A DNA stretch of 64,000 bases, from the NCBI RefSeq assembly GCF_900964775.1, contig NC_041815.1, forward strand, positions 23,399,779 to 23,463,778. The letters are read 5' to 3'. The notes under the pieces were generated by a model. The model saw nothing but the letters and a program-made list of their open reading frames with translations, searched no databases and was not told the DNA's origin. This document shows positions 1 through 39,691 of the stretch, in pieces; position 1 is the stretch's first letter; the number at the start of each line of letters is the position of its first letter. A program made the position numbers and the translations under genes. Origin of the DNA: Scleropages formosus. Its lineage: Eukaryota > Chordata > Actinopteri > Osteoglossiformes > Osteoglossidae.

Positions 1-262
1 GTATTTGCTGTAACTCTTTACGCTGCTACTCATGTAATGTTATCGCCAATGTTATCTGTTGAAACATTTTCACTCTCTACCAATTCTATATGCAGCTACC
101 CACGTAACATATGCTGGTTTGAACAATAGCATCAGACAAATCGACTGTATTTTGAGAAGTGAGCATCTGCATGTGTATTTCTGTCTACTGGTGAAATGCA
201 CTTTTGTTTTCTGAGCTGTAAGTCATTTTGGAGAAAAACATCTAAATAAATAAATGCAAATT
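1..262 (+). mobile_element. L2-type LINE 3' end (truncated by the window edge)
   Basis: An AT-rich 3' untranslated segment ending in TTTTGGAGAAAAACATC and TAAATAAATAAATG, the 3' hallmark of fish L2 LINEs. It resembles the tail after the ORF remnant at 10985-11425 (GCTACTCATGTAATG against GCTACTTGTGTAATG). No coding part is in the window. Confidence 0.55.
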
Positions 263-340
263 TAATTGCAGATTTATTTGACGACATCAAAACTGCTCTT
301 CAGGACAAATGAAAACTTTACTACAATATTTATAGGGATG

Positions 341-550
341 GGGGGTGCAGCTGCACAGCAGGCTTGGCTGGGTCCTGCTCTCTGGCAGGTCTGTGGTTCG
401 AGCCCCACATGGGGCGCCTTGTGACAGACTGGCATCCCGTCCTGGGTGTGTCCCCTCCCCCTCCAGCCTTATGCCCTGCGTTGTAAGGTTAGGCTCCGGG
501 TCGCTGCGACCCCGCTTGGAACGAGCAGCTTCAGACAGTGTGTGTGTGTG
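341..550 (+). mobile_element. SINE family A (tRNA head, TG-repeat tail)
   Basis: About 210 bp. It has a Pol III box B-like GGTTCGAGCCCC, a body with CCCGTCCTGGGTGTGTCCC and a short TG run at the end. Divergent from the consensus seen in the other copies, so an older insertion. Confidence 0.8.
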
Positions 551-1708
551 AGATTTACAGGGATGAGCTTGCAATTTCAGCCTTCAACTTGAGGTTGTTC
601 ACCACTATACTACCTGCCACCTGCTGCAATTATGATCCACTAGTGGGCTAGCCAAGGTTCACCTGCAGGGCTATCAGTAGTGGGGTGAAAGGTGGTGACA
701 ATTATAGGGGCCCCACTAAATCCAGTAGTTATGCTATATGGGCCCCTACTCTATAAATAATTATAGGATATATATTACAGCTTCATATTGTATGCCTGAG
801 AGTTTAACGAAAACAACAAAAACATGCAATTTCGTGAAAGAAGTTTGCCAAATATACCCTCTCCCCTCCCTAAAATGGTTTATTTCCATGGTTATTAATT
901 ATTTCAGCTCAGTCAGTGACAAACAGCAGAGGGACCCAATAAAATACTAAGTCTCACCTAGCTAGTGAACATCACCAATCAGAGTTGAGGCTGCTCTGAG
1001 AACAGCTAAAGTTAGAAGTGAAGTTACAGTGGAAGAACAGGAGACTGAGTGACTGAAAATGTCAGAGGGGGGAAAAAAAAAAAAAAGCATAAATCTGGGT
1101 ACCAGAAATGTAATGAAAAGAAGGAGAGGGATCCCAGTTTATCACAACCTTCTTTAACAAGGCAGGTTAGTGCACTGTAGGGATGTCAATGTGATGGGAT
1201 GCTGTGCCCTGATCATTTCGCCACTCGATTTACTTTTGCGGGAATAGGACACCTAATAAGAGCTGCCGCCTGCCCGCGGCCCCCTGCCAGTACTGTCACA
1301 TCATTTTCTCATTACTGTACTGGCGCGCACTGACCGAACGATTACACGGTCAAAGTCCCCATCTTTTTGCGCTATTATAAAGAGTTGGTTTGTATAACGC
1401 AGAAGAAAAACTTATATGTGCGTCACAAGGATTACAGAGCTGCCAGCTGCTAATGTGATATGTTTTACAATAATACTGTCAAGAAAACGTGAATACAACT
1501 CACTTCTCTTGGTTGGATACATTCATTAGTTTTATGTATATCATATAATATTCTTATTCAATCTGTTCATTACTAATCAACATTTTAATTAAGATTTTTT
1601 TGCTATCTATTTGTTTTTATATTTAATTTATATTTGTGCGTTTTGCTTTTGCTGATGTTCAGTAAAAACCTTTATTTGCATTTATTTATGTTGTCTGTTT
1701 TGTTATTG
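551..1708. other. Non-coding stretch, nothing recognised
   Basis: Lies between two family-A SINEs inside the MIPEP transcription unit. AT-rich with a 14-base A run near 1073. I see no exon: the missing MIPEP sequence after the HEMGH exon is not here on either strand. Confidence 0.6.
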
Positions 1709-1921
1709 AGGGGCACAGTGGCACAGCGGACTTGGCCGGGTCCCGCTCTCTGGCAGGACTGGGGTTCGAGTCCTGCTTGGGGTGCCCTGCAACGGACTGG
1801 CGTCCCATCCTGGGTGTGTCCCCTCCCCCTCCAGCCTTATGCCCTGTGTTGCCAGGTTAGGCTCCAGTTCGCCGCAAACCTGCTCAGGACAAGCGGTTTC
1901 AGACTGTGTGTGTGTGTGTGT
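1709..1921 (+). mobile_element. SINE family A
   Basis: Box A-like GTGGCACAGCGGA, box B-like GGTTCGAGTCC, the CCTGGGTGTGTCCCCTCCCC body block and a terminal (TG)n before TTTTATT. It lies about 150 bp from the MIPEP catalytic exon. Confidence 0.85.
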
Positions 1922-2072
1922 TTTATTATTTTGTACGAAATCCCTATGGCACCATAGATGTGGGCCTCCATGCCTTTTTCTTATACCATACATGATATGG
2001 GTGGAGGGTGGTGGGGGTCCACCTCAATATTTTTCAGGGGGCCCAGAACTCCCTAGCTACAGCCCTGTTCAC

Positions 2073-14778
<12,706 letters not shown>

Positions 14779-15330
14779 CGCGCGGCGGCGTTCACGCGCT
14801 GAGGGGCCCTCAGTCTTACTAACTCAGTTTAGCGAGCTAGGACGCTGCTATCAACACGCAAACCCCATTCTACCAACTGAGCAGCGCACGAGCAAATTAA
14901 AAGCGTTGCGGTGTTTCGTTGTCATCAGCTTTCTGTGAAATAAACAGGGCAAACTGCTGAGGAGGAGCAGCACTGACCGAAGGACAAGAATGGAAAACCC
15001 AGCACGAGCGCACTAGAAAGCAGGAGTGTGGAGCAGCTGCTCTTCTTGACTTACGGAAACTAACTTTCGTCAAACACTATGCAAGGAAATCAAATTTCGC
15101 TTAAGGCACCAAATAAATTGCTAAAATTCTAACAACTACTGTGTGTTTATTACAGAAAATGGTGCCTCCGCATCGAGATTAGCGATTAATATTTAAGAAT
15201 TACAAATCTAGCGAAAGTGCAAGCATACGGGAAATTACGCATAGCTGAAACGTCATAAAAAGGCGACTCGTTTGAACTGTAGTTCACCGAAGATGACGTC
15301 TCACACCCCCCGGATCAGAACATAAGATTA
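14779..15330 (-). promoter_or_regulatory. MIPEP upstream region / BRWD1-MIPEP spacer
   Basis: Some 600 bp separate the MIPEP start codon from the predicted BRWD1 3' end. The part near the ATG is CpG-rich (GCGCGGCGGCGTTCACGCGC). A CRE-like TGACGTCT is at 15294-15301 on the plus strand. No TATA box stands out. The transcription start cannot be placed from sequence alone. Confidence 0.45.
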
Positions 15331-15396
15331 GATGCTGTTTGTCGTTAAGAAAAGACCACTGAAACACATGGATGCAAATCTGATGTGTAAATGCAT

Positions 15397-15402
15397 TTTA
15401 TT
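15397..15402 (-). terminator. Candidate BRWD1 poly(A) signal (AATAAA)
   Basis: The complement reads AATAAA, about 1270 bases after the BRWD1 stop codon and before the MIPEP promoter region. A second AATAAA at 16119-16124 would give a shorter 3' UTR, so either or both may be used. Confidence 0.45.
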
Positions 15403-16335
15403 TACTAGAAAGTCGGAACCCTCTCCCACTCACTCCACAACCAAAATGCAAGACTTTGAGAAACTGTCAATATTAAAGAACTCATGAAGAAAAAAAATGT
15501 AACGGTATAAAGAACCCATTTCTAAAACAAGAAACATGAATTTCAACAACTGTTTGTAATTGGCTTTTAAAAAGCATATTGCATTTAATCTAAGTTAATG
15601 TTGAAAGGGAATTTAATACTGAAAGTACATTACACTGAACACTAAAAAGTCTTCCCAATATGAGAAATTACAGCATTTTGCAGTAAGTACGTTTTTGGTT
15701 TTCTGTACTTGGCAAATGGGTACCAACTGATACTTATATGAATGGCAAGACAATGGTAAACTGTCCTAAAAAATAATGCTGAACTTCACAATTTAAACCC
15801 TTAAATATGCACAACTTTGCTACAAGATGATCCTCCACACCTTTAAAAAAAAAAAAAAAAAAAAAAAAGCACTGTTCCCAAATCACATATTTACATCCCA
15901 ATTCATTAAACATATACAACACATTTTCCAAAATCAAAAGCCACAGAAAAGGGGAAACAAAAGTGTAAATTTTGGCTCATATATTCACCTTCAGATACAT
16001 AATTACAGTATATAATGCATGTGGCTTTAAAAAGGAGTGTCTAGGGCGAGTGGGATTTGTTCAGGCCAGTGTGTGCTTGTCAAGCAACTGCCACCCTGGA
16101 GGCATTTCCTCTCAACTCTTTATTCAAAAAAGACTGCATGTTAGAGGCAAAGGTAAACTTAGCTGACCCCTGAGTTTCTAATGCAAAGACTAGTGTATGA
16201 AATACCTCAGTACAGTGTGCGTTTTAGTGCAAGCCAGCAAGAATATGCTCAATTAAACAGAGGTATATTAAAGTAGCACCCAAGCTGGCAATGCTTCACA
16301 CATTTGTTTTTAATTGGCCAAATCACAGAAGCGAG

Positions 16336-16371
<36 letters not shown>

Positions 16372-16670
16372 CAGGTTACCATTTGCTAAATTAACCCTGA
16401 AATCAATTAATGATTTGCCCCAAGCATGTGAGATAGCTTGACTTCTGTTCAAACCCCATGTCAAGCCAGCGGTAAACGCTTCTTTCAATACAATTTATGT
16501 TTTCACAGAAAATATAAATATCCCTGAATGAAACAAGATTCACAGCATTTTTTGCTTTAAAGGTTCCAGTGCTACTACCGTTTTTTGTGACAATCAGTGA
16601 CAATAAGTGTCTTTAAGGTCTGCTCTTAGCGTTTGAGACTATTCAGCCTAACCGGTCATGCAGCGGTCCT
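15403..16670 (-). other. BRWD1: BRWD1 3' UTR
   Basis: Non-coding DNA between the BRWD1 stop and the distal AATAAA. It holds two long A runs (about 15844-15868 and 16335-16370), which are T runs in the mRNA sense. No other gene is seen in it. Confidence 0.5.
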
Positions 16671-33112
<16,442 letters not shown>

Positions 33113-33260
33113 AGTTTTAGTGGAACTGTTTTTTAATCGAAACTTGTTGTCAGAGATAGTCTGAAATATTTATTTAATTTCGGCCGCTCCGCTGTGACCC
33201 CCTCCTCGGTTGCTCCCGCTCTCTATTCAGCCCGTTTTCGGTCGCCATTGGGAGGATGAG
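33113..33260 (-). promoter_or_regulatory. BRWD1: BRWD1 promoter / 5' UTR
   Basis: GC-rich DNA upstream of the BRWD1 ATG with an inverted CCAAT box at 33247-33251 and CpGs continuing to about 33330 (GCGGGGGGAGGGG). No TATA element. A typical CpG-island promoter; the start site itself is not resolvable. Confidence 0.5.
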
Positions 33261-35234
33261 GCCTGAGCTGCGCGAGACACTTCCGCCCAACGGCAGGAAG
33301 CGGGGGGAGGGGAGAGGAGTGCTGCGCTTCTCGAGCCACAGTAACAAAGGGAGACCTGCGGGTGTTTGCCAAAACGCTTCTCGGGCTCCTTTTCTGGTGT
33401 TCCCTACTGAATACTGTAAAGCTACTTCCAGTTATGACTGGTCTTTAAGAGGCATTAAGCGTGTAAATGCTCGCAAGGTCGTGTTTTCTGTTGTCGTCGC
33501 TCTTCTTGGCGATGACGTCAGGCGCAATGGCGACACAAAAGACCGTCTCGTGCCGCCGCCGCCGCTCAATGCGTGGGATTTCGGTGCGCGTGAGCACAAC
33601 GAAGGAATTAAGACTTTAAATAATAATGCAGTGGTCTTTAAACAATCATGTTGTCGATTAAATTTAGACGGCCCACCCAAAAAAGTTTTTGTTTTTAACC
33701 AAAGATTTATTACTACTTCACAAACTACATCTTGATGGTTTTTTTTGCCTGTGTGTAAAAGATTCGGAGTGTTACCACCTTGACTCATTTTCGATCATAC
33801 AGTGATCGATGTTGTACATCTTCCTACAATTTTCTCTGCAAAAATGTTGTTTGTGCAACTAAAGCAATGACACCGGTTTGTTTTGAAACTCCACTTAATG
33901 CTCAGTCGGCTATTGTTTGTATTTGACTGCAGTTGTTCGCATTTTGAAAGTGACGAGACATTTTTTGAATAAAAAGACACACTTCGCTAACCGTCGAATG
34001 TTATAGTCTTCTGATTTTGTTTCGTTTTTCGCCCAAAATACTAGTTCAAAGATGCCTCAGGAAGCTGAATTTGTAGAAGTACCTCCGCACCAAAACTCGT
34101 TGGACCGTGATTCAATAAGCACTAAACCCTGCATACCGATATTGGATATTTACACAAATATGTGCTCAAACATGATTCTACAGGCTGCACAAAACTGATT
34201 CCAAGCTATTATGTTGAGGTGAAAACAGATCTGTGTTGACATTGGAACACAGCAGCACTGCTGGTCTGAAGCACTTAGGTGTTGGACTCTTTGCTTTGAA
34301 AATAACACTCAAAGTAAATAAAAGTAGGGTTTTTTTTTTTACTGTGGTGTTAATAGTGCTACTGACACACTTCTGTGCGATGGCAAAAAGGTTTCACTAC
34401 AATAAACTGAGTGCAATACTTCCTCCAAACTGATTTATTGATATTGTCTGCGAGAATGTAGCTGTGCCAGGAGATCTTTCAAAGGGCCTGTGGGCTGGAA
34501 ACGGTTAAAAACCTGTGGTCTAATGTGTGTAAATTCGAGCTTTGAAAAGATAGGATGCGTAAAACATTTTTCAATCATTAACATTTGCAACAAAACGCGT
34601 TTCTGTTAAAATGTATCAAAACAAATTAACGGATAATGATACTAATAACGTTGCCCTGGTCTGCATGGATGTATTTTTTGTATTAAATTTCTGAAGCACC
34701 AAAATGATTATTGTTATCACTTCCAACTGTTTTAAAGCAAATGGACAAGTAAAAGAAGACTTCTGATCTTCAGTTACTTCGGTTCACTTGAGGCTCAATA
34801 ATTTACAAATGTAAATGAGGAAAAAAAAAGTTGCACATCTATTTTATGGAATAATCTTACATAAAACTGTACAAAATTACTGCTATTACATTTTGTATTA
34901 TTTGTGCATTTTAAATGCTTTATGCTTATATTTATACTTTGTTTTTTGCTGTTATTCTCATTTATTTCCTTTTCTCAGCTTTATATCTTACCAGTTGCCA
35001 TGTACTTCCCAGTATATGCATCCTGGGATGTAAATGTTCTTTACAAGTAAAATTAACCATGTGCTATTATACTGAAATATTGTACCCCTTCCACTACAAC
35101 TACAGTGCAAGAAACAGTCACACTGCATAGAAGTTCAGCAGACCCTTTACAATAAAGGGTCATTTATGCTAATATTTCCACACTGGCATTTCAGAACCTG
35201 AAACCTGTTGCACTAATAATGCATCTGTTTAAAC
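33261..35234. other. BRWD1-HMGN1 intergenic DNA
   Basis: CpG-rich at the left, then AT-rich. No exon, repeat end or RNA gene is recognised. The open frame at 33256-33735 rides on the CpG island and has no domain resemblance. Confidence 0.55.
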
Positions 35235-35490
35235 GGGGCAGAACAGTGGTTCAGTGGAGCACAATGCCTCCCAGCCCTAGACTGTGGGTTCGAATCCGGC
35301 TGTTGTGGAGCGTGCATGTCCTTATGTTCGTAGGGGTTTACTCCCACCGTCCAAAGATGGGTTTCAGGTGAAGCAGGCAATCTGAATTGTAGTAGGTGAG
35401 TATTATATGACTCTGCTATATACTGTAAATGACTGACAAGTTAATAGTCATTATACATTGCTTTGGAAAAATGTGCACTATTAACATACT
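35235..35490 (+). repeat. Degenerate tRNA-SINE related to family C
   Basis: GCAGAACAGTGGTTCAGTGG head, box B-like GGTTCGAATCC, GTGCATGTCCTTATG and CCCACCGTCCAAAGATGGG match the common fish SINE body. The tail is worn (CATTGCTTTGGAAAAATG). Confidence 0.55.
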
Positions 35491-35589
35491 TAAATTGTTT
35501 TCCACAAACAGGGGATGCTAATCCACAGAAAACATCTTAACTGACTGCTATGGTTAGGTAAACTACCACCAACAATTACAACCAATTTT

Positions 35590-35595
35590 TTTATT
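35590..35595 (-). terminator. HMGN1: Candidate HMGN1 poly(A) signal
   Basis: The complement reads AATAAA, ~914 bases past the HMGN1 stop. A 3' UTR of about 0.9 kb is in line with HMGN mRNAs, which carry long 3' UTRs. Confidence 0.5.
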
Positions 35596-36508
35596 GGTTT
35601 TGTTTATACCAATCAATACACAGATACAGCTACAAAGAAAAACTGTACAATTTTACTTGTTACCTAAAATCCATATGTAAATATTGCTACTGCTGGTATG
35701 TTCACTTTACAGAATAAGTGAAAGTACAGTCATTTGCTTTGCCATATCCTTATAAAAGGAGCAGTTATCACCAATATGAGCACTAATGCATGTCACATTA
35801 TTAGCTTTGCTAATATTCCATGTTACAATCCTCACAACGTACCATTACATACTGCATATAGGAATTTTGAAAACCCCTTTTTGCACAGCAGCTATACAAT
35901 GATATTGCAATGCTAGTCACCAAAACAGACAAAACCAACACATGATGCACAGGCCTGAAAGGGAGAACTCCAGTACTAGTGAAACAGGTTATTAAATCAG
36001 AACTGTAAAGACAGACAACTGCATGGGTAAAAGTTAACATTTATAGAACACCGCTTACAAACAGTCTAAAACTTTTATCATTATAAACAATAAAACAAAT
36101 TACCCTTCAAAATAACTCATTCCCCCTTCCCATACGATACAGGTCACATATACTGTCCCTCACATAGCCTATGGAATGTTAGTCTCTCAGGCAAGCTCTC
36201 CCAGTTGTACAATGATTCCTGAAAATGACATGATTGCACATTCTCATCGCTGCAACATGCCCAATGCCAGTTCCTTCTTAAACAAAAAATGTTGACCACA
36301 CAATGACCATAACATTTTGTCCAGAGATGTAAAAATGTGGGATGTGGTGGAATCCCTCTCCAAATGTAACTTTTGCTTAAAAAAATGTGTTTCTACAATC
36401 AAACTATTAAAAAAACCTGCATTTAGAAAATAGTCGATAAAAATATTCCTCTGAATTGTACAAGAAAAGGAGGTACAGGGAGCACAGGTAAAGGATGTGA
36501 TGAAGATG

Positions 36509-38997
36509 TTATTCAGCCTCTTTGGCTTTCTGTCCAGGTTCTTCTGAAGCTGGTGTCTCCTGAGGGTTGAAAAAATGAACAATCAGTACAGTTTAAGGTG
36601 TTGCACTACCCTTTCCAACTGCTTCCAACCACTGTTATTTCAACCATAATGTTAGCATAACTCTTTGGTTACTTGTGTTATCATATACAGTATTTGGTGC
36701 TCAGTCATTGTGGGGATAATTTTTTTTTTTTTTTTAAAAGAAGAAGCAAAATCAGGATAGTGAAAGAAACAGTTTGATTCAGTTTCATACATGTAAAACT
36801 TTCCTAAGTAAATCTGACACACACACACACAAACTAAAATAAAACTCTAAAAAAAGGTAAATTCTGACCTCCTCAGCTTTGGCCTCTCCATTTTCTGCTG
36901 GAACCTCTTCCTTCTTTTCTTCAGGCTTAGACTTTTCTACTTCCTTCGTCTTCTTCGGTTTTGCAGGTGCCTTCTTAAATAAAACAGGATATACGCATTT
37001 CACCCAATTTAAAATACAAATATTGAACAGAATGATCTCTTTCACCTCATTGTCTCATTACATGGGGGGGAATTTTTAAGAAGTTACCTTTGGCTTCGGT
37101 TCAGACTTTGGTTGAGGTTTCTGTAAAAATTGAATTTAAAAAAAAAAAAAAGAAAATTAGGGACTGATATTTCAAGCATCTATGTCCATTAATCTATATC
37201 AAAACATTGCTCACAGATGTACTTACAGCTTGCAATCTCTCTGATCTCCTCTTGGGCTGTACCAAAGGAAAATAATATAACAGTGTTGTTACATATCATT
37301 AAGCTTCTTTCACTCTATAAAAGTAAATAAATAAAATACTTATATTTTTGAGGACCTAGCTATCTAATATTTATTGTACCAGCACACCCAATTTATGAAG
37401 TGCAGTTTATTTAAGGAGTGTTAAGGAAAAACATGAACTCTATAGGTGTCTCAGTACAAATTTGGGAACCAGTTCATCAACAAAATGAGATTATGAGAAA
37501 CAGATGGAACCACTTACCTCATTTGCTTCAGTGTCATTGTTTGCCTGCACAAATAAAAAACACAGAGCCCAAGGTCAAAGGAAGCACATAATGTAGTATT
37601 ACATTAAGGACATAAAGGACATGGACTTCTAATCTTAAGGTTGTCAGTTCAAGTCCCACTCAGAGCTACTACTGTATTACAACTGATCAAGAATAATAAT
37701 AATAAAAAAACTAAGTAAGTTTGGTTAAAAATATCAAGCAGAACACTAATTAGTTTGTCACAAGTACAGAAACAGAATGATTTATAGCTATTGTATTGAA
37801 GATGTAGGAGAGAAACAGTACAGGTACTTATACAATCCAAAGAAGTGGGCGGGGCAACAAAAAAACAACAAGCCAGGTAAACAAAAAGTTGGATTTCTGC
37901 CCTTTTCAAAACACCACTGAACGTGACTGTAAATTCAACCTCGTCGAAAACTATGTCCCCTTAGTTAAAGGTCTATGAGGGCGGGGATACTCCGCCTCCA
38001 GTGCGTGCGGATTTGCTGCGCGGAGGCACGCACCGTGACGTCAGCGGTCTCGCTCTGCGTTCCCGCCATTCATTCGAACGCGCGACTCCGAGATGCTCAG
38101 CGGTCCTCGGGACGGCTGCGGAACATGCTAGAATCCCCGGCGGCGCTACAACGACGGCGAATCGCCATTGTAGGACGACAGATACAATGAGAGCAAACCC
38201 GACGGAGTAATACGAGAAGAACGCGAATGGCAACCAAAAGTGACCATTAAATCACAAATTTAAGTGCAAAGAGGACGAAACGAAAGAGGGTTCTGTTATT
38301 TCCGTTCATCAGAACAATGCACTTAAGCGCCTGAAGAGCCAATGAGGTGAAACGAACTCCGGACACTGCACTGGTGCCCAGGCAGCGGTCTTCGTGCACA
38401 CAGGGCAGCCATGACACCCTTACACTTGGTGCCCTTTGCGAACCGTAAGGAGTTGCATTCTACATTCAGTTCCCACGTCTCGTGCATCCGTGCGCGCACA
38501 TTCACCCACGATTCGATTGCATTTAATCCACCACAACGCGAGAAACTCTGAATAAAACATACAGAGGGAAAATTCAACACGTCTCACAAGATATTACATC
38601 TTTTTTTGCCAGATTAAAAAGCATGACAAAATGATGAGGGTTACACCCCTTTGTCTGAACCCATTCTCGAATGCAACATTTCTTATTAACAATTAAGCAA
38701 AAGAAAAGTCCAAGCACTCAACAAAAACCGTTTTTTCCTGAGGTAATCGCCACTGCTACCTACTCAAAAATACTAAGTAAAAAGGCGCCACTTCCTATCC
38801 AGACGGATGCATTAACCACTTGACCACGTTTTAAAGTGCAACGACGTAGATCCTTTTGCAAAGGAAATTACTGCACACATCAGATATATAATGCATGCCA
38901 CACACAGAATGCTGCAATTTATATTATGAAACAATTAAATACATTTTTTTTTTTTTTGCTTTTACATTAATAGACTTACTTTGTTTCTTTTCGGCAT
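36509..38997 (-). CDS. HMGN1: High mobility group nucleosome-binding protein 1 (six exons, 87 aa)
   Basis: Small intrinsically disordered nuclear protein that binds nucleosome core particles and loosens chromatin. Exons: 38980-38997 (MPKRNK), 37518-37544 (ANNDTEANE), 37227-37256 (PKRRSERLQA), 37088-37120 (KPQPKSEPKPK), 36869-36973 (Lys/Glu-rich), 36509-36559 (ETPASEEPGQKAKEAE, stop). All junctions are phase 0 with GT-AG introns, the HMGN family pattern, including the very short first exon. The nucleosome-binding core RRSxRL is present as RRSERL; family members usually have RRSARLSA. The acidic C-terminal regulatory segment is shorter than in mammals (about 100 aa total there). Position between BRWD1 and GET1 supports HMGN1 over other HMGNs. 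Confidence 0.9.
37840..38560. promoter_or_regulatory. CpG-rich segment in HMGN1 intron 1 with GC box and CRE
   Basis: This ~700-bp stretch is far richer in CpG than its flanks. It contains GTGGGCGGGGC near 37846, a full palindromic CRE TGACGTCA at 38036-38043 and many CGCG steps. It lies within the first intron of HMGN1, about 1 kb from the start codon. It could be an intronic enhancer or an alternative promoter; sequence alone does not decide. Confidence 0.5.
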
Positions 38998-39691
38998 GGT
39001 TGGTTCTTGTGTTTTAAAACAAGAGTGGAGAAATCCAACGAAGGAATGACAGTGTATGGATTATATAATTGTATGAGCTGTCTTCTCACTAAAATTCAGT
39101 ACCTTGCAACAGAGTGTATCAAGCGTATATGTTGCATGAGAGGGGGAACTAGCTGAAACCGGATTGGATTCTCCCCCCTCCTGCTCCCTCCTGTTCATCG
39201 CAACACCAACCTGATGGAGGACCGACGTCCCGCCCACTGTCCGCCCTTCGACGCCGGTGATTGGCCATCGGAACCAATCCACGCGTTTTCAAATCATAGC
39301 AAGAAACCTGTATGGGCAGATCCTCATGTCAATCAGTTCGAGTTTTCGCTCCAGATTTCTCCAAAGGGGGTGGAGAACATTTTGAACCTGAAGTAAATAT
39401 TGTCGTCTTACCGACTGTGTGTACTACTTTGGTTTGAAAACCTAGTTTAATGTGAGCTTTAACATAAAACAACATGCGAGACATAGCCCCCTATTTTATA
39501 AAAGACTTTCTCTTCGCCGTCTTTTTAATGTATTCTTTATGCATGTAGTGGTCTCCCTGTCAAAATGTATTTCATATTTTTTATGGCAATCCAATAAAGC
39601 AAGCGTTAGGTTTTAAAAAACAACGTATCGAGCTATATTTCCTAGGGGGTGCTCAGTGCAACAGCAAAAGGTGTATTGGAAGCAAGGCAAT
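38998..39691. promoter_or_regulatory. Bidirectional HMGN1/GET1 promoter region
   Basis: The two start codons are 694 bp apart and point away from each other. Inverted CCAAT boxes occur at about 39164 and 39260-39264, and a direct CCAAT at 39274-39278, within a CpG-rich core (GTCCGCCCTTCGACGCCGG). No TATA box. At the GET1 end, AATATGGCGGCC fits a YY1 site overlapping the start codon. Confidence 0.55.

Noticed and set aside
341-550. tRNA gene candidates from box A/B matches
   Set aside because: The box matches recur in many copies that continue into a SINE body. No cloverleaf with a matched acceptor stem was found, so these are SINE heads and not tRNA genes.
33256-33735. 159-codon plus-strand open frame upstream of BRWD1
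   Set aside because: It overlaps a CpG island, has no start context, domain or splice structure, and its composition follows the GC bias.
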